Origin: Mortierella sp. BCC40632
Taxonomy: Eukaryota > Mortierellomycota > Mortierellomycetes > Mortierellales > Mortierellaceae
Direction: 5' to 3'
DNA: 64,000 nucleotides
Assembly: GCA_011634665.1 (NCBI GenBank)
Contig: WAEK01000011.1
Location: forward strand, 1,172,501-1,236,500
A program made the position numbers and the translations under genes. The notes under the pieces were generated by a model. It had not been told where the DNA came from, searched no databases, and was given only the letters and a program-made list of their open reading frames with translations. Positions 40,936-51,384 of this stretch are shown here, piece by piece. Each line of letters begins with the position of its first letter. Position 1 is the first letter of the stretch.

Positions 40936-41508
40936 ATTATATTACATTCTTTATCCCTTTATTCCTACTTTTTCCACATTATTACTTTTCCTAAATTCTT
41001 ACTTTTCCTACATTCGTCTTATTTTTCCTCATTCCTACCATTTCGTTCCTACTATCTCCTGCTCACGCATACAGATATATAGCAAGGACTTTCTATACAA
41101 TAAGACCTATTCATTTTTTGATCCACCTGCCATCCAGCTTTTCTACTTTACGACCACCCTCACTGTTCCCCCTTGTTGCCCTCTGATGTTCTTACACGGG
41201 ACTCGTCTTAACGGAGAACCATGGAAAAGAGGGAGAGTGAACGACGAGTACTGGTGCGATGATGTGGTTTTGTAAGGTACAGTGGTACAGTTATCTATCT
41301 ATTAGTCTGTGCACTAAAACCCTAAAAAATACTGTAAAGTGTCTGGTCGGGCTTCTCGCGCATGAATGCTGGCGTTTTTTTTCATCTTTGCGAGCAGCCT
41401 CACAGCGATATTCTATATTGCAACACCCTAAGCTGCGCCCACAAAGGGAAAAAAAAAAAAAAAAAGAAAGAGAGAGATGCTGTTCTTTTGAACAAATCTA
41501 TATTGTCC
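40936..41508. other. 3' flank of Cys-rich gene; pyrimidine-rich tract
   Basis: At 40950-41070 there are imperfect TTCCTACTTTTCCTAC-like repeats, then mixed sequence and an A run near 41452-41466. No gene assigned. Confidence 0.45.
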
Positions 41509-41763
41509 ATGTCATCTGCTTTTGTTTTTTCTATTCTTATTGTCGTAGAAAACGCACGATCCGTTACATGGGGTTACTGCGAAGGGGGTTGTTGTTCCTC
41601 AGATAAGCAGTGTAAACTGAGGTCAAAAACAAGTGAAATGTACGATAGAACAATGGGCTTAATCTCAGCAGATCGTAGCAACAAGGCTACTCGACTGCTT
41701 ACAATACCCTGTTCAATTAAAGTCGTCTGCAATGGATTTATCTCTTCCAATATTTTGTTTTAA
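41509..41763 (+). pseudogene. Short Cys-rich secreted-peptide remnant fused to 28S sequence
   Basis: An 84-codon frame starting MSSAFVFSILIVVENARSV, a signal-peptide-like start, then WGYCEGGCCSSDKQCK with the CC style of the neighbouring secreted protein. From codon 46 onward (position 41645) the frame reads antisense 28S rRNA sequence to a chance stop. I read it as a secreted Cys-rich gene truncated by the rRNA fragment; the upstream limit is uncertain and a chance frame is possible. Confidence 0.35.
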
Positions 41764-42032
41764 AAGCAGGTGCCTCACAGCGCCTTTCCGCACTGCAAGA
41801 CCTCCCCACGTAGTATGACTCAGGGCCCGAAGACCTATTCGTATTCAACTAGATATCGGAAAAGGCGGTAATCGTCGCCGTCTAGCTTGGATTCTGACTT
41901 AGAGGCGTTCAGCCATAATCCAACGGATGATAGCTTCGGGTCATTGCCTGCTCAGGCAGACCCAAATACCAATTATCCGAATGAAGTGTTCCTCTCGTAC
42001 TAACTTCAATTACTATTGCAACAACACTTCAT

Positions 42033-42087
<55 letters not shown>

Positions 42088-42131
42088 ATTAGTGGGTGAA
42101 CAATCCAACGCTTACTGAATTCTGCTTCAGT

Positions 42132-42167
<36 letters not shown>

Positions 42168-42383
42168 AACGTCGCTATGAATGCTTGGCTGCCACAAGCC
42201 AGTTATTCTGTGGTAACTTTTCTGGCTCCTCTAGTCTGAAATTTCCAGGGACTAAAGGATCGATAGGCCACACTTTCATGGTCTGTATTCACACTGAAAA
42301 TCAAAATCAAGGGGACTTTTACCCTTTTGTTCTACTCGAGATTTCTGTTCTCGATGAGTCCCCCTTAGGACACCTGCGTTATC
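41645..42383 (-). rRNA. 28S rRNA 3'-end fragment, copy 2 (partial)
   Basis: About 739 bp on the minus strand, nearly identical to copy 1 over the shared part but extending further 5' into 28S (AGTGTGGCCTATCGATCC, GATTTTGATTTTCAG, GTCCTAAGGGGGACTC). It keeps the 19 bp missing from copy 1, but it stops a few bases before the 28S terminus. Its internal end, GATAACGCAGG, abuts a run of about ten A on that strand and then CRN sequence. No 18S, 5.8S or spacer is present, so this is a dispersed fragment and not an rDNA unit. Confidence 0.93.
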
Positions 42384-42391
42384 TTTTTTTT

Positions 42392-42652
42392 TTCTGCATT
42401 GATTGGTAGTTCACATGCGCGTCCAAAAACTCGCCTATCGATATCTTCGCATGAGAGAACACAAATGTTCAAGATCAGGGGTTGCTGAGGCCAGTCATTG
42501 AGTGGTCGCGCCTTGAACGTGTCGCTGTAGATGGTCACCATTTACTGTTCAAAAATGTTTCCCTTGGCGGCTTCATCCGAACATTCCATAAGAATCGTGA
42601 GGTCCGCCTGAAGGCCTTGATCCGTGGCGTAGTAGAAGTAGTCCTCGACAGC
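42392..42652 (+). repeat. 261-bp direct repeat, copy 2
   Basis: Identical by eye to 30308-30568. Here it forms the truncated C-terminal end of the third CRN copy, directly joined on its left to poly(T) and the 28S fragment. Confidence 0.93.
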
Positions 42653-44260
42653 CTTGAACGCGAAGGGCTCGTCGATTACTAGTGGCGGTATCGTTGTTAA
42701 TGGTCCTCGCTCTGCCAAAGGCGCTCGCCAACAAAGATGTATTGATGCTACCGAGCTCTAGCGCGTGTTCGCCCCAGAAGCAGCGCCTGAAAAAGTAGAA
42801 GCTAAATATGTCAAGGACAGTCACCACGGACTTGCATGTGCTCTTGCATGTTGCTTTTGCTGAAGGCGGCACTGGAGCCCACAGCAAAGATTGCCTTCTT
42901 GCTCCCAGGCTACGAGCTTGTCTTCGATGAGTACCCTCCAAGTACCATTCTCGCTGTGCTCGATTTCCTCCTGGAATAAGCAAATGTTCCCATCTCAACG
43001 GATAAAACGGGTACATAACGATAGCAACGACGATAGATCTAAAGTGACACACAAACCCATCTAACAATATGTCAAGTGCATCCTGCGGAAGACATCTGTC
43101 AAAGACCCGCCCTGATTCGTCATCGAGCAGGCACCTCCTCATTTGGGAAATGTACGCCCTGATGGGCTCGAGATCGGTCAATCCTGGGAATTCGATATAC
43201 TTTTTAATCGAAAAAAAGACGCTGCTATTATTTTATCGTTTGGACAAAGACAAAAGGGAAAAAGGGCGTTAGGAAGTGCAGCAACGAAAAAAACAAAGAA
43301 CAGAAATGACAATAAAAGCATAGACAGTATCGACCACTCTGGATTGCTTACTTCAAAGTCGGTCAAGCTATCTTTCTCGATTCATAAGTTAATGCCACAT
43401 GTGACAAGCATAAACTGATGACGATCAATGTCTCAAACACTTGCAGGATTGGGGACAGCAATGGACTTAAAAAGTCTTCCGAAGAGGACTTTTTGATTGG
43501 AAAGAGTCATCGAACTGGTGGCCAAGGAACTGAGCCTCACTATTAACGGTTAGGAGTTTGGTGTTATCCTTGATATTTGATAGGCATCCGTGCTCGACAA
43601 GGAATCCCTTCACATCCTCGTAAACGTTGTGGATCAGTAGCGAAGGGAGGATTCTTTGATTCTGAATCAGGGGTAGAAGGATCGGGATGATTCATGAACA
43701 ACAGTTTGATTATGTGTCTCTAGCGGATAGCCAAATTCGCGAAAACCAGGCACTTGAAAACTACGAACAGATCCTGAAGTAGTAGCAAGCAGCCCTTTCG
43801 CCCGTCGCAAACGCGTCAAGAAAGTTGGCAATCGGTTCTGTTGCAACGAGCTTTGTCCGTGATAATTTGGTGTCAGCATGGAAGTCGTCGCCTAGTTACA
43901 TGAGGAAAAGGGGAAAACATTGGAACGCTTGAATAAAAATAAATTGTAGAGACCGAAAGGCATGAGCGAATGCATACCAGACAGTGGCGTGTTGGAACAA
44001 GAGCCGCCAGAAAGGTAGTCGTGAAGTCGAGTCAAAGAACGAGAAGACACTGGAGTATAGATTTTTTTTTTAAAAAAAATAAGGTTAGTTGGGTGAATAA
44101 GCTCATGGTGGCACTGACCACCAGCAAGACTCTTCTGCATTACTTTGCGACGAAGGGTACTTGGGCATGGATATGACTTGTGTTTTCTTGGGAAGAGCCT
44201 CTGAAAAGACGTCGGTTGGCTGCAATGATTGTCAAAACCAGAAACCTGTCTGGCCCGAGG
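42392..44260 (-). pseudogene. Third Crinkler (CRN) copy, heavily decayed, P-loop deleted
   Basis: Minus-strand remnants in family order: traces of the header end near 44140-44250, the connector with LVATEPIANFLDAFATGE (compare FFAPGPIANFLDAFVKGM), then directly KDNTKLLTVNSEAQFLGHQFDDSFQS, the Walker B region, so the segment with Walker A is deleted. After it come LTDLEPIRAYISQMRRCLLDDES and QDALDILLDGFV, SINTSLLASAFGRARTI and the shared 261-bp block. Multiple frame changes and stops occur, and the true C-terminus is missing, replaced by 28S rRNA sequence. No product is expected. Confidence 0.8.
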
Positions 44261-46593
44261 AGGGAGGTCTTTGAGAGAAAAAAAAAAAAAAAAAGAGGAG
44301 ATGTTGAAGAGGTGTAGAGTGTAGAGAAAGTTAGGAACAAAAAAGAAAAGAGGAGAAGAGAGAAGGCGATGAGGAGTATGGAAGTGGCGATGAAAGGATG
44401 GAAATGGTCGCCCAAAGAAAAAGTGTAAGATATAAACGTAAAAAAGGTCGAGAGAGAACGTTGGTGCGGAAATAGTAAATGGAAATGAAGGAAATGACTA
44501 GAAATCAGCTCTTTCCTTCACAGTCACTTCTCTCTCTCTTTGTTTCCTTCCGATATTCTAAATGCACTTCTCCCAGCTAGTGCTCCCAGAGAAATGATCT
44601 ATTCTTTCCTTTGAATGTGCTGACGAAGCTGAATATGTTCAAATGCTATGCCATGCCATGCCATGCTATATTATGTCGTGCGATTTTTTGGCTGAACACT
44701 CATCATAATTGAATTACTGCGTGTTTAGTTCGACTGCAATGTAGTATCCACCCACCGTGTCCAAGGTAGAGACCATTTTCTCAATTAGAGCTGTCGTGGA
44801 TCAATTCAGCAGTGAACAAGTCAACGACAAACCAACGGCACAGGAACGTTACAAATTGTTTGCGAATTCAAAGTCCAATAGGTTATCAGGAAGGCACTCG
44901 CGGATGCATTTGAACTCTGGGGGAGGGGAGGAGGAACAATATAGGGCACCAAACTGGTTAGATCGTCGTTCAGTTGTTTTGACAGGGGAGCCGTTCCTGA
45001 AGGGGTAAAGCGGCCCAAGCTCAAATATTCCCCTCTTCCTAGGCAGTGGAGACGCTCTGTTGTCTGTTGCGTCGATCTGAGAGCTCGCTGGTCCTTGACC
45101 AGTACCTCGTGTACCCCTGACCTCTTATACTTTTCCTCCAATCCGTTTTCGTCCTGGTCTTTCAGGAGTGGTCAGTGGCACCTTTCTCTTTCTCACTTTG
45201 TCTGTCCTCACAAAGCATCGCCACTGGACAACAAGCTTGGGGCGCAAACATTCGAGCGAGCGAGGACAACGCATGCATTTTCAGAGAGTTGGATTTCAAA
45301 GAGAGAGAGAGTTCATATGACTGTTGCTCCTTCCTTCTTTGGATGGCCCTGGAGAGAGCATCCTCCATGGATAGGACGAAACCATCAAAAAGTCAAAGAG
45401 AAAGTAGCAGGGTCGAGTCACGGGACAGACAGTTGGTGGCAAAACGGGACGTGTGCAGAGAACAAGAAGGGACCAGGACTCCCACTCGCAAGCAAACGAC
45501 AGCTCTGAGGAAGCTACTCCATTGAGCAGGAGAGAGAGAGAAAGAGAAAGAGAGAGAGAAAGAGAAAGAGAAAGGCGTTTGAACCGGCTTTTGTAAAAAG
45601 TGGATGAATGAAGGGATGGATAAATGAATGGTGAGTTGTGGAGGAGGAGGAGCAGGAGAAGGTTGGTGGTAGTGGTGACAGTGGTAATAATGGTGGTTGT
45701 GGTGAAGGAGGAGGAGAGGCAGAGCAGAGCAAAGCAAAGCAGAGCTGAGTAGAGTAGAGCAGAGCAGAGCAGAGCAGAGAGAGAGAGAAATAAATTTTGC
45801 CTTTCACTCCGTCCCCCGTTTTTTTTTTATAATTTTTCTCTCTCACACACACTCACTCTCTCACACACTCTTTCACACACACACACACGGCCTAATCCTC
45901 CATCCTCATTCTCTCATTCTCAGCATCCCATCTCTTCATTTTTTTTTTCTCTCTCTCTTCTCTCTCTCTCTTCTCTCTCTTCTCTCTCTTTCTTTCTCTC
46001 TCTCCTCTTCTCTCCTCTTCTCTCCTTCTCCCTCTCCTCTTCTCTATCGCTTTTCAACCCTCCGCCAGGCTCACGGACCCGTCTTTAACGCTCAGTCGCC
46101 GCCTCTTCTTTCTGGCCCGTCCGCGTCTGACTTCGCCTCCACAACTCTCTCTCTCTCTCTCTCTCTCTCCTTTGTATCTCTCTTTCTTTTCTTTCTTTCT
46201 CTTTCTCTTTCTCTTTCTCTTTCTCTTTCTCTTTCTCTTTCTCTTTCTCTTTCTCTTTCTCTCCCTCTCTCCCCCTCTCTCAACACTTTCTCTATTCATC
46301 AACCAACCTAGCTCGATCCATTGGGTGAGTATGTCTTTTTTTCTTTCTCATTCTCTCTCATTCTCTTTCATTCTCCCATTTTCCTCTTTTTGAGTGTGCA
46401 TGTGTATGTGCATGTGTGTGTGTGTGTGTGTGTATATTTGTCTATGTGGGTGTTTGTGTGGGCATTTTCTTGGGCCCTATTCACGTCGCATTCTGGCCTC
46501 TCCCAGTGTCTCTGTCTGTCCGGTCGTTTGTCGCCAAAGCAATTCCCATAGCCACTTGTACCATGTTCTCCCAAGCGCAGCCTTCGTCTCGGT

Positions 46594-46635
<42 letters not shown>

Positions 46636-47519
46636 TCTCTTTCTCTCAGCCCGCGCAGTCAGCCATCCGGCAATGCCTAACCAACCAACCAACCAGTCAG
46701 TCAACCACCCAGCGGACCCAGCCTGATAGCCAGTCAGCCAAGCGGTAACTCGCCTCCGCCTTGCGATCCTTGTACCGATCCTATTGGCGCAGACGCGTCT
46801 CCAACGACGGTCCTCCGCCTCTCTCCCTTGGGCGGCATTCCTCCCTTGAGGAGAGAGAGAGAAAGAGAAAGAAAAATGAGAGGGAAAAGAGGGAAAAGAG
46901 GGAAAAGAGGGGTGGGATGAGGTTATCCCTGCCAGGAGACCTGGTCTGCCCGTGCCCAGACAGCGGACAGTTTTGGACAGGAGCATCATTCTTGGCAGGA
47001 GCAGCGGCCTAGACAGGAGCAGGTCTTGACAGGAGTGGAGTCAGGCAGGGGAAGGGCGAACCGGCCAACTGGCCAGACATTTAACCTACACGCGGCTGCT
47101 GTGCGTACGTCTGCGAGTGCGGCCTGACCACAGAGAAGAAATGAGAGAGAGTGAAAGAACGAACCCACGCTTTTGTTTTGTTTTTTTTTTCCTCTTTCCC
47201 GCCGACCCTGGTCACAGTCGGAGAGAGTAGAAAGAGAAGAGGAGAGCAAGCTAGAGAGAGAGATTGAAGAAGAAAAGAAAAAGTAGTGGGCGTACAATCG
47301 AATCGATATGAGATGAGCTTTCTTGCTATTGCATCTCTTGTCCGCCCGCGCTTGCCGTCCTCGAACGCTCGTTGGCTCATGAGCCAAAGGCACAGGAGGA
47401 GAGAGAAGAGGATTAGACGAACAAGGAAAGGATATGAGAACCTGTTGTCAATGCATCTATCGGTCCGCCGCTGTCTTCTAAATGGAAGCGTCCAAGCTGG
47501 CTGCCCAATAGCAATGGCA

Positions 47520-47550
<31 letters not shown>

Positions 47551-47601
47551 CTTCTTTCAGTCTTTGCTCTTGCTCTTGCTCTCTTTCTTTCTTTCTTTCT
47601 T

Positions 47602-47640
<39 letters not shown>

Positions 47641-48094
47641 CCTCTAGGCCAGAATGGTCTTATTGCCATGGCCACCCATCTCATCCCCTCGCCTCCTTCC
47701 TGCTTCACTCTTCCCCCCTGGACAGTAAGGCGTCCTTACGCCCATGAACGGAAGAGCCTTCGTTTATGCGGACATAGCCACCTGCGACCAGCATGGCACA
47801 CCCCTCTTTGTCTCTCTTTCTCTTTCTCTTTCTCTCTCTCCCTCTCTCTCCCTCTCTCTCAAATCTCTATCCCTATCCCAGCCTCGTCTTTCCTTTCTCC
47901 TTCCAACGCCCCCTCCTGCCCTTGACTCGCTATCCTAACTTGTGCAATTCTAGACCCATTTGTACCCCGCCCTGAGCCAACGGACGCTCACTTCTCTTTT
48001 GAGCACGGTTGCCGTTATTCTGGAAAGAGCCACAGGCCTCGCACGCCATCCCTCTCCCTCCCCCCTCTTTCAAGTGCTGGCACCCTGTGTGTGA

Positions 48095-48137
<43 letters not shown>

Positions 48138-48480
48138 TGTGTGCAAGGTGTGGTGTCTGTTAATCATGCGCATGAACGCCCGCAACGTGAGGCCCATGGC
48201 CCCAGAGGATCTGTACCGTGTCAGACGCCTGTCGACTAATCTATTTCTCTCTTTCTTCTCTCTCTCTCTTTCTCTCTCTTCTTCCCTTTCTTCTCTTTCT
48301 TTTTTTCTCTTTGTCTTTTTTCTCCCTTTTCCCTTTTTGTCCTTTCTCTCTTTCTCTCTCCCTCTCTCCCTCTCTCATAGCGCTCTCGCCTCCTTTCGTC
48401 CTTCGTCTTTGTTCTCATTTCGTTGATTGCCTGGAGGAGACCCCCGCAGAGTTCTGCCTGTTCACTTGCTCACCTTGTCC
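44261..48480. other. Gene-free transition from accessory island to G-gamma gene
   Basis: About 4.2 kb. The first part (44.3-45.5 kb) is mixed sequence with an ATGCC repeat near 44650. From about 45.5 kb the microsatellite-rich style returns: (AGAGC)n at 45721-45780, CT-rich blocks at 45.95-46.05 kb, the hexamer array at 46199-46262, (GT)n near 46412-46432 and 48094-48132, poly(T) at 47523-47550. A TCTCATAG acceptor-like site at 48372-48380 may end a 5' UTR intron of the downstream gene. No gene recognised. Confidence 0.5.
46199..46262 (+). repeat. (TTTCTC)n hexanucleotide array
   Basis: About eleven near-perfect hexamer units. Confidence 0.9.
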
Positions 48481-49376
48481 ATGTCCAGCCCAGTCCCTGT
48501 GGCCCTTTCGATCCCGTCCAGCCCGCAACTTCACTCAAACAGCTCTCACGGCCAAGGCCTTAACAGCACCAACCTTCTCCCCGATAACGCTCAGGCCCTT
48601 CCTGGCTCCTCCAGCATTCGCACCAGTCAGAGCAGCCACAGCAACAGCAACAGCTTCTCCGGCGGACGAGACAGCGTCGACGGGACCATCGGCACGACTG
48701 CCCGCGACGGCACCGAGGCCACGACACCGACGACTACCCACTCGGGCACTCTAGTCCATCACTCCTCCAGTAGCCACCTTGGCTCCCTTGCTGCCTCCAA
48801 CTCGACCATCACCACTCCACCTGCCCTTGTCGGCACTTCTGCCTCGTCTTCCTCTTCTGCTGGACTTACGATCGTTGCTGCTGCTACACATTCGAACACC
48901 ATGTCGTCCTCACCAACCGTTGTTGTTGAAGCTCACCTGCCCTATCAGTCAGTCCAGCAGCATCCACTGCACCAGATGCATCCACAGACCGCCCCGACCT
49001 CGAACAGTGCCTCGGAGATGAAATTGAGGCGATTCCTGGAGCATAACCAGCGGTTGAGAGATCAACTTGAGATGCGGAGGATCTCAGTATCAGAAGCCAG
49101 TCAGAGGTTTGTTGATTCATTATTATTATTATTATTATTGTTATTGTTATTGTTATTGTTGTTGTTTTTATTGCAACTCTTTTGCCATCCAGATCCTGTT
49201 CAGGATGCGTATCCATGGTTGACCTTTTTTTTTTAATTCTCTCACTCACCCTTGCTCTCAATAGCTTGATTCAGTATGTAATGACAACCAAGGATGCACT
49301 TTTGCCTAGTTTGTGGGGCAGTGTTGGAGCAGACCCATTTTCCAAGCCTTCATCAGGATGTTGCAACATTTGCTGA
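48481..49376 (+). CDS. Heterotrimeric G protein gamma subunit with long N-terminal extension
   Basis: Two exons, 48481-49106 and 49265-49376, joined AG|C to give 245 residues. The last ~75 residues are a fungal GGL/G-gamma domain: MKLRRFLEHNQRLRDQLEMR, RISVSEASQSLIQYV, LLPSLWGSVGADPF and the C-terminal SGCCNIC. The CaaX box CNIC predicts farnesylation, and the Cys before it can be palmitoylated, as in yeast Ste18. The partner should be a G-beta, with the dimer at the plasma membrane in pheromone or nutrient signalling. The unusual part is residues 1-165: a Ser/Thr/Asn-rich disordered tail. Fungal G-gammas are usually about 70-110 residues. A shorter form could start at ATG 48901 (MSSSPTVVV), leaving about 105 residues; the frame and codon use are continuous upstream, so I prefer the long form. 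Confidence 0.88.
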
Positions 49377-50168
49377 GCTCTCTCTCTCTCTCTCGTTATA
49401 ATTATTTCTATTTCTATTTTTTTTTTTTTTTTTTTTTAATTTTTTTTTCTCATGCGGGAGTGAGAGAATGAGAGAGAGGGAGAAAGAGACGAGCGGACGA
49501 AAGGAATCCTCTGGCGACAGTCTCGACCTTACAAATCAACAGAAGCAACCGGCGACAGCGGCGAGTTCAGCACAAGCAGAAGTCACGGAGATGCAACCTT
49601 TTTTTTTTTTTTTTTTTTTTTTCTCCTTTCTCTCTTTTTCCTCCCCCTCTTCTTCTGAACAGCTATTTATTCCTATTGTTCTTATTTACCTTTCAGTTGT
49701 CTCTCTTTCCCCTACCATTTTTTTTCTCTATCTCTCATGGCATGAACGGACAAGGATCACATACACTACAAAAAGAAAAGAAGAAAAAAAGAAAAAAAAA
49801 AAGACTATACTATTTTAAAACAGGAACTGCTACGGGGGAGAATGAGAAAGAGAGAGAAAGAGAGAGAGATAAAAAAAAACCGGCTCCATCTTCACTACCG
49901 TCGTCGCTGAGCAAACCGACGGGAAGGAAGAGAGGGGAGGGATGAAGAGGGGAGAACTTTGCCGATTGACCCGTAGAAAGCAGTAAAAGAAAAGACAAAG
50001 AAAAAGAAAAAGAAAAAAAAAAAAGAAAAAACGAAAAAAGAAAGCGGGAAAGAGAAAAAGGGAATAACAAGGAAAGGAGAGCAGAGGTAGCGGATTATAC
50101 ATTTGGTAATAGTAGTTACAATAGCGGCAATCATCTCATCCTCCTCTTCTTCTCTTTCTCTCTCTCAC

Positions 50169-50207
<39 letters not shown>

Positions 50208-51346
50208 CTACCCACACCCACGCCACCCTTCATTTAAACATATAGTATTATTTAAACAGAATTAACCTTATTGAGATGATGCCCCTGCTCCTTCTTTTGT
50301 TCTTTGGCCCATCCTTCTTATGCAACTCGCGGGTAAATGCGTGAGAGAGTAAAGGGTAGAACGAGGCACTCGAAGGGAGAAAAAAAAAAAGGAAAAGGAA
50401 AAGGAAAAAGAAAAAGAAAAAAAAAAGTCAGCCACGATCGAGTTTTTTCCTCAGTCTCTTCCTTAGTCTCCAACTGGATACCTTTATTTTTATGTTCTTA
50501 GTCTCCAACAGAGAGGAACTGCCCCTACCTCGTGTTATCGAGCACTTTCAAAACGTACCAAGAGAGGAACGAGATAGTATTCGGGGATACCATTTCACAA
50601 AAGTGAGATTGTTCAACCCGGAGATGAATTGGCATGGTGCACCCAGAGAGAAAGAGAAAGAGAGAGAGGAAGTGGCAAGGTTTTCGTCCGCTCTACAGTT
50701 ATCGTCCAGCTCTCTCGAGGGAGAGGAGAGCAGGGTGCTTTTTCTTTTGTTTTTGAGAATCAAAATCCTTGAAAAAAGAGGTTGGTCGGGTTTGCATGGA
50801 TAAAAAAAAAAAAGAAGAAAAGAAAGGAAAGAAGGAATGATAATTGCGAATGAGCCTCTCCTCGTCTCTCTTTCTCTCTCTCTCCTTTCCTCTTCTCCCC
50901 TGAACGACTAGTGGACGTTCTGATTCATGTGATAGGTCAAGGGGGGGGGGACGATGGGCGTTGCATTCCTCCTGCAGCAGGCGTTGGGCAATTACATCTT
51001 CTCGCCCCCTAACAGGTACAAAACGAAGCTTTCCCCCATTCTAGAAGGTAGCAATCACTTTTGAACATGCACACTCGTACACAAACATATATTGCTGTGT
51101 AGTCACCAACTCTGGGAGGGCAAGGTAGGAAGAGCTGTCCTCTATGTGGTCTAGTGAATGTCATGATTTGAGCTTGCATGGTTTGGATGGCAAGAGAGAC
51201 GAAGGCTCTCAAAAGCAGCTACTCGGCATTTGCCTTCCTCCACTATTACAGTACTTTAGAAAAAAAAAAAAAAAGCGTCAACTTGTAGGACAAAACTAGT
51301 TGACTCTGTTTTTTTTATTTTGTTGGGGAAGAGGTAGGAAGGTGGG

Positions 51347-51384
51347 GAGGAGGAGGAGGAGGAGGAGGAGGAGGAGGAGGAGGA
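51347..51384 (+). repeat. (AGG)n trinucleotide array
   Basis: About twelve AGG units in the gene-free interval. Confidence 0.9.

Noticed and set aside
41645..42383. R2-type retrotransposon insertion at its 28S target
   Set aside because: The R2 target lies further 5' in 28S and is not included, and no reverse transcriptase sequence is present; only rRNA sequence was found.
38479..42383. Functional rDNA array
   Set aside because: No 18S, 5.8S, spacers or complete 28S; fragments have deletions and are embedded in CRN and satellite sequence.
44757..45008. 83-codon frame after the third CRN copy
   Set aside because: Could be a remnant, but no part of it aligns with the CRN copies or any family I recognise.
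48427..48480. Upstream start for the G-gamma gene
   Set aside because: The codon at 48427 is TTG; the first ATG in frame is 48481.
50492..50803. 103-codon plus-strand frame (MFLVSNREELPLPRVIEHF...)
   Set aside because: Non-repetitive in its first half but no family resemblance, no obvious splice context, and it ends in purine-rich repeat translation.
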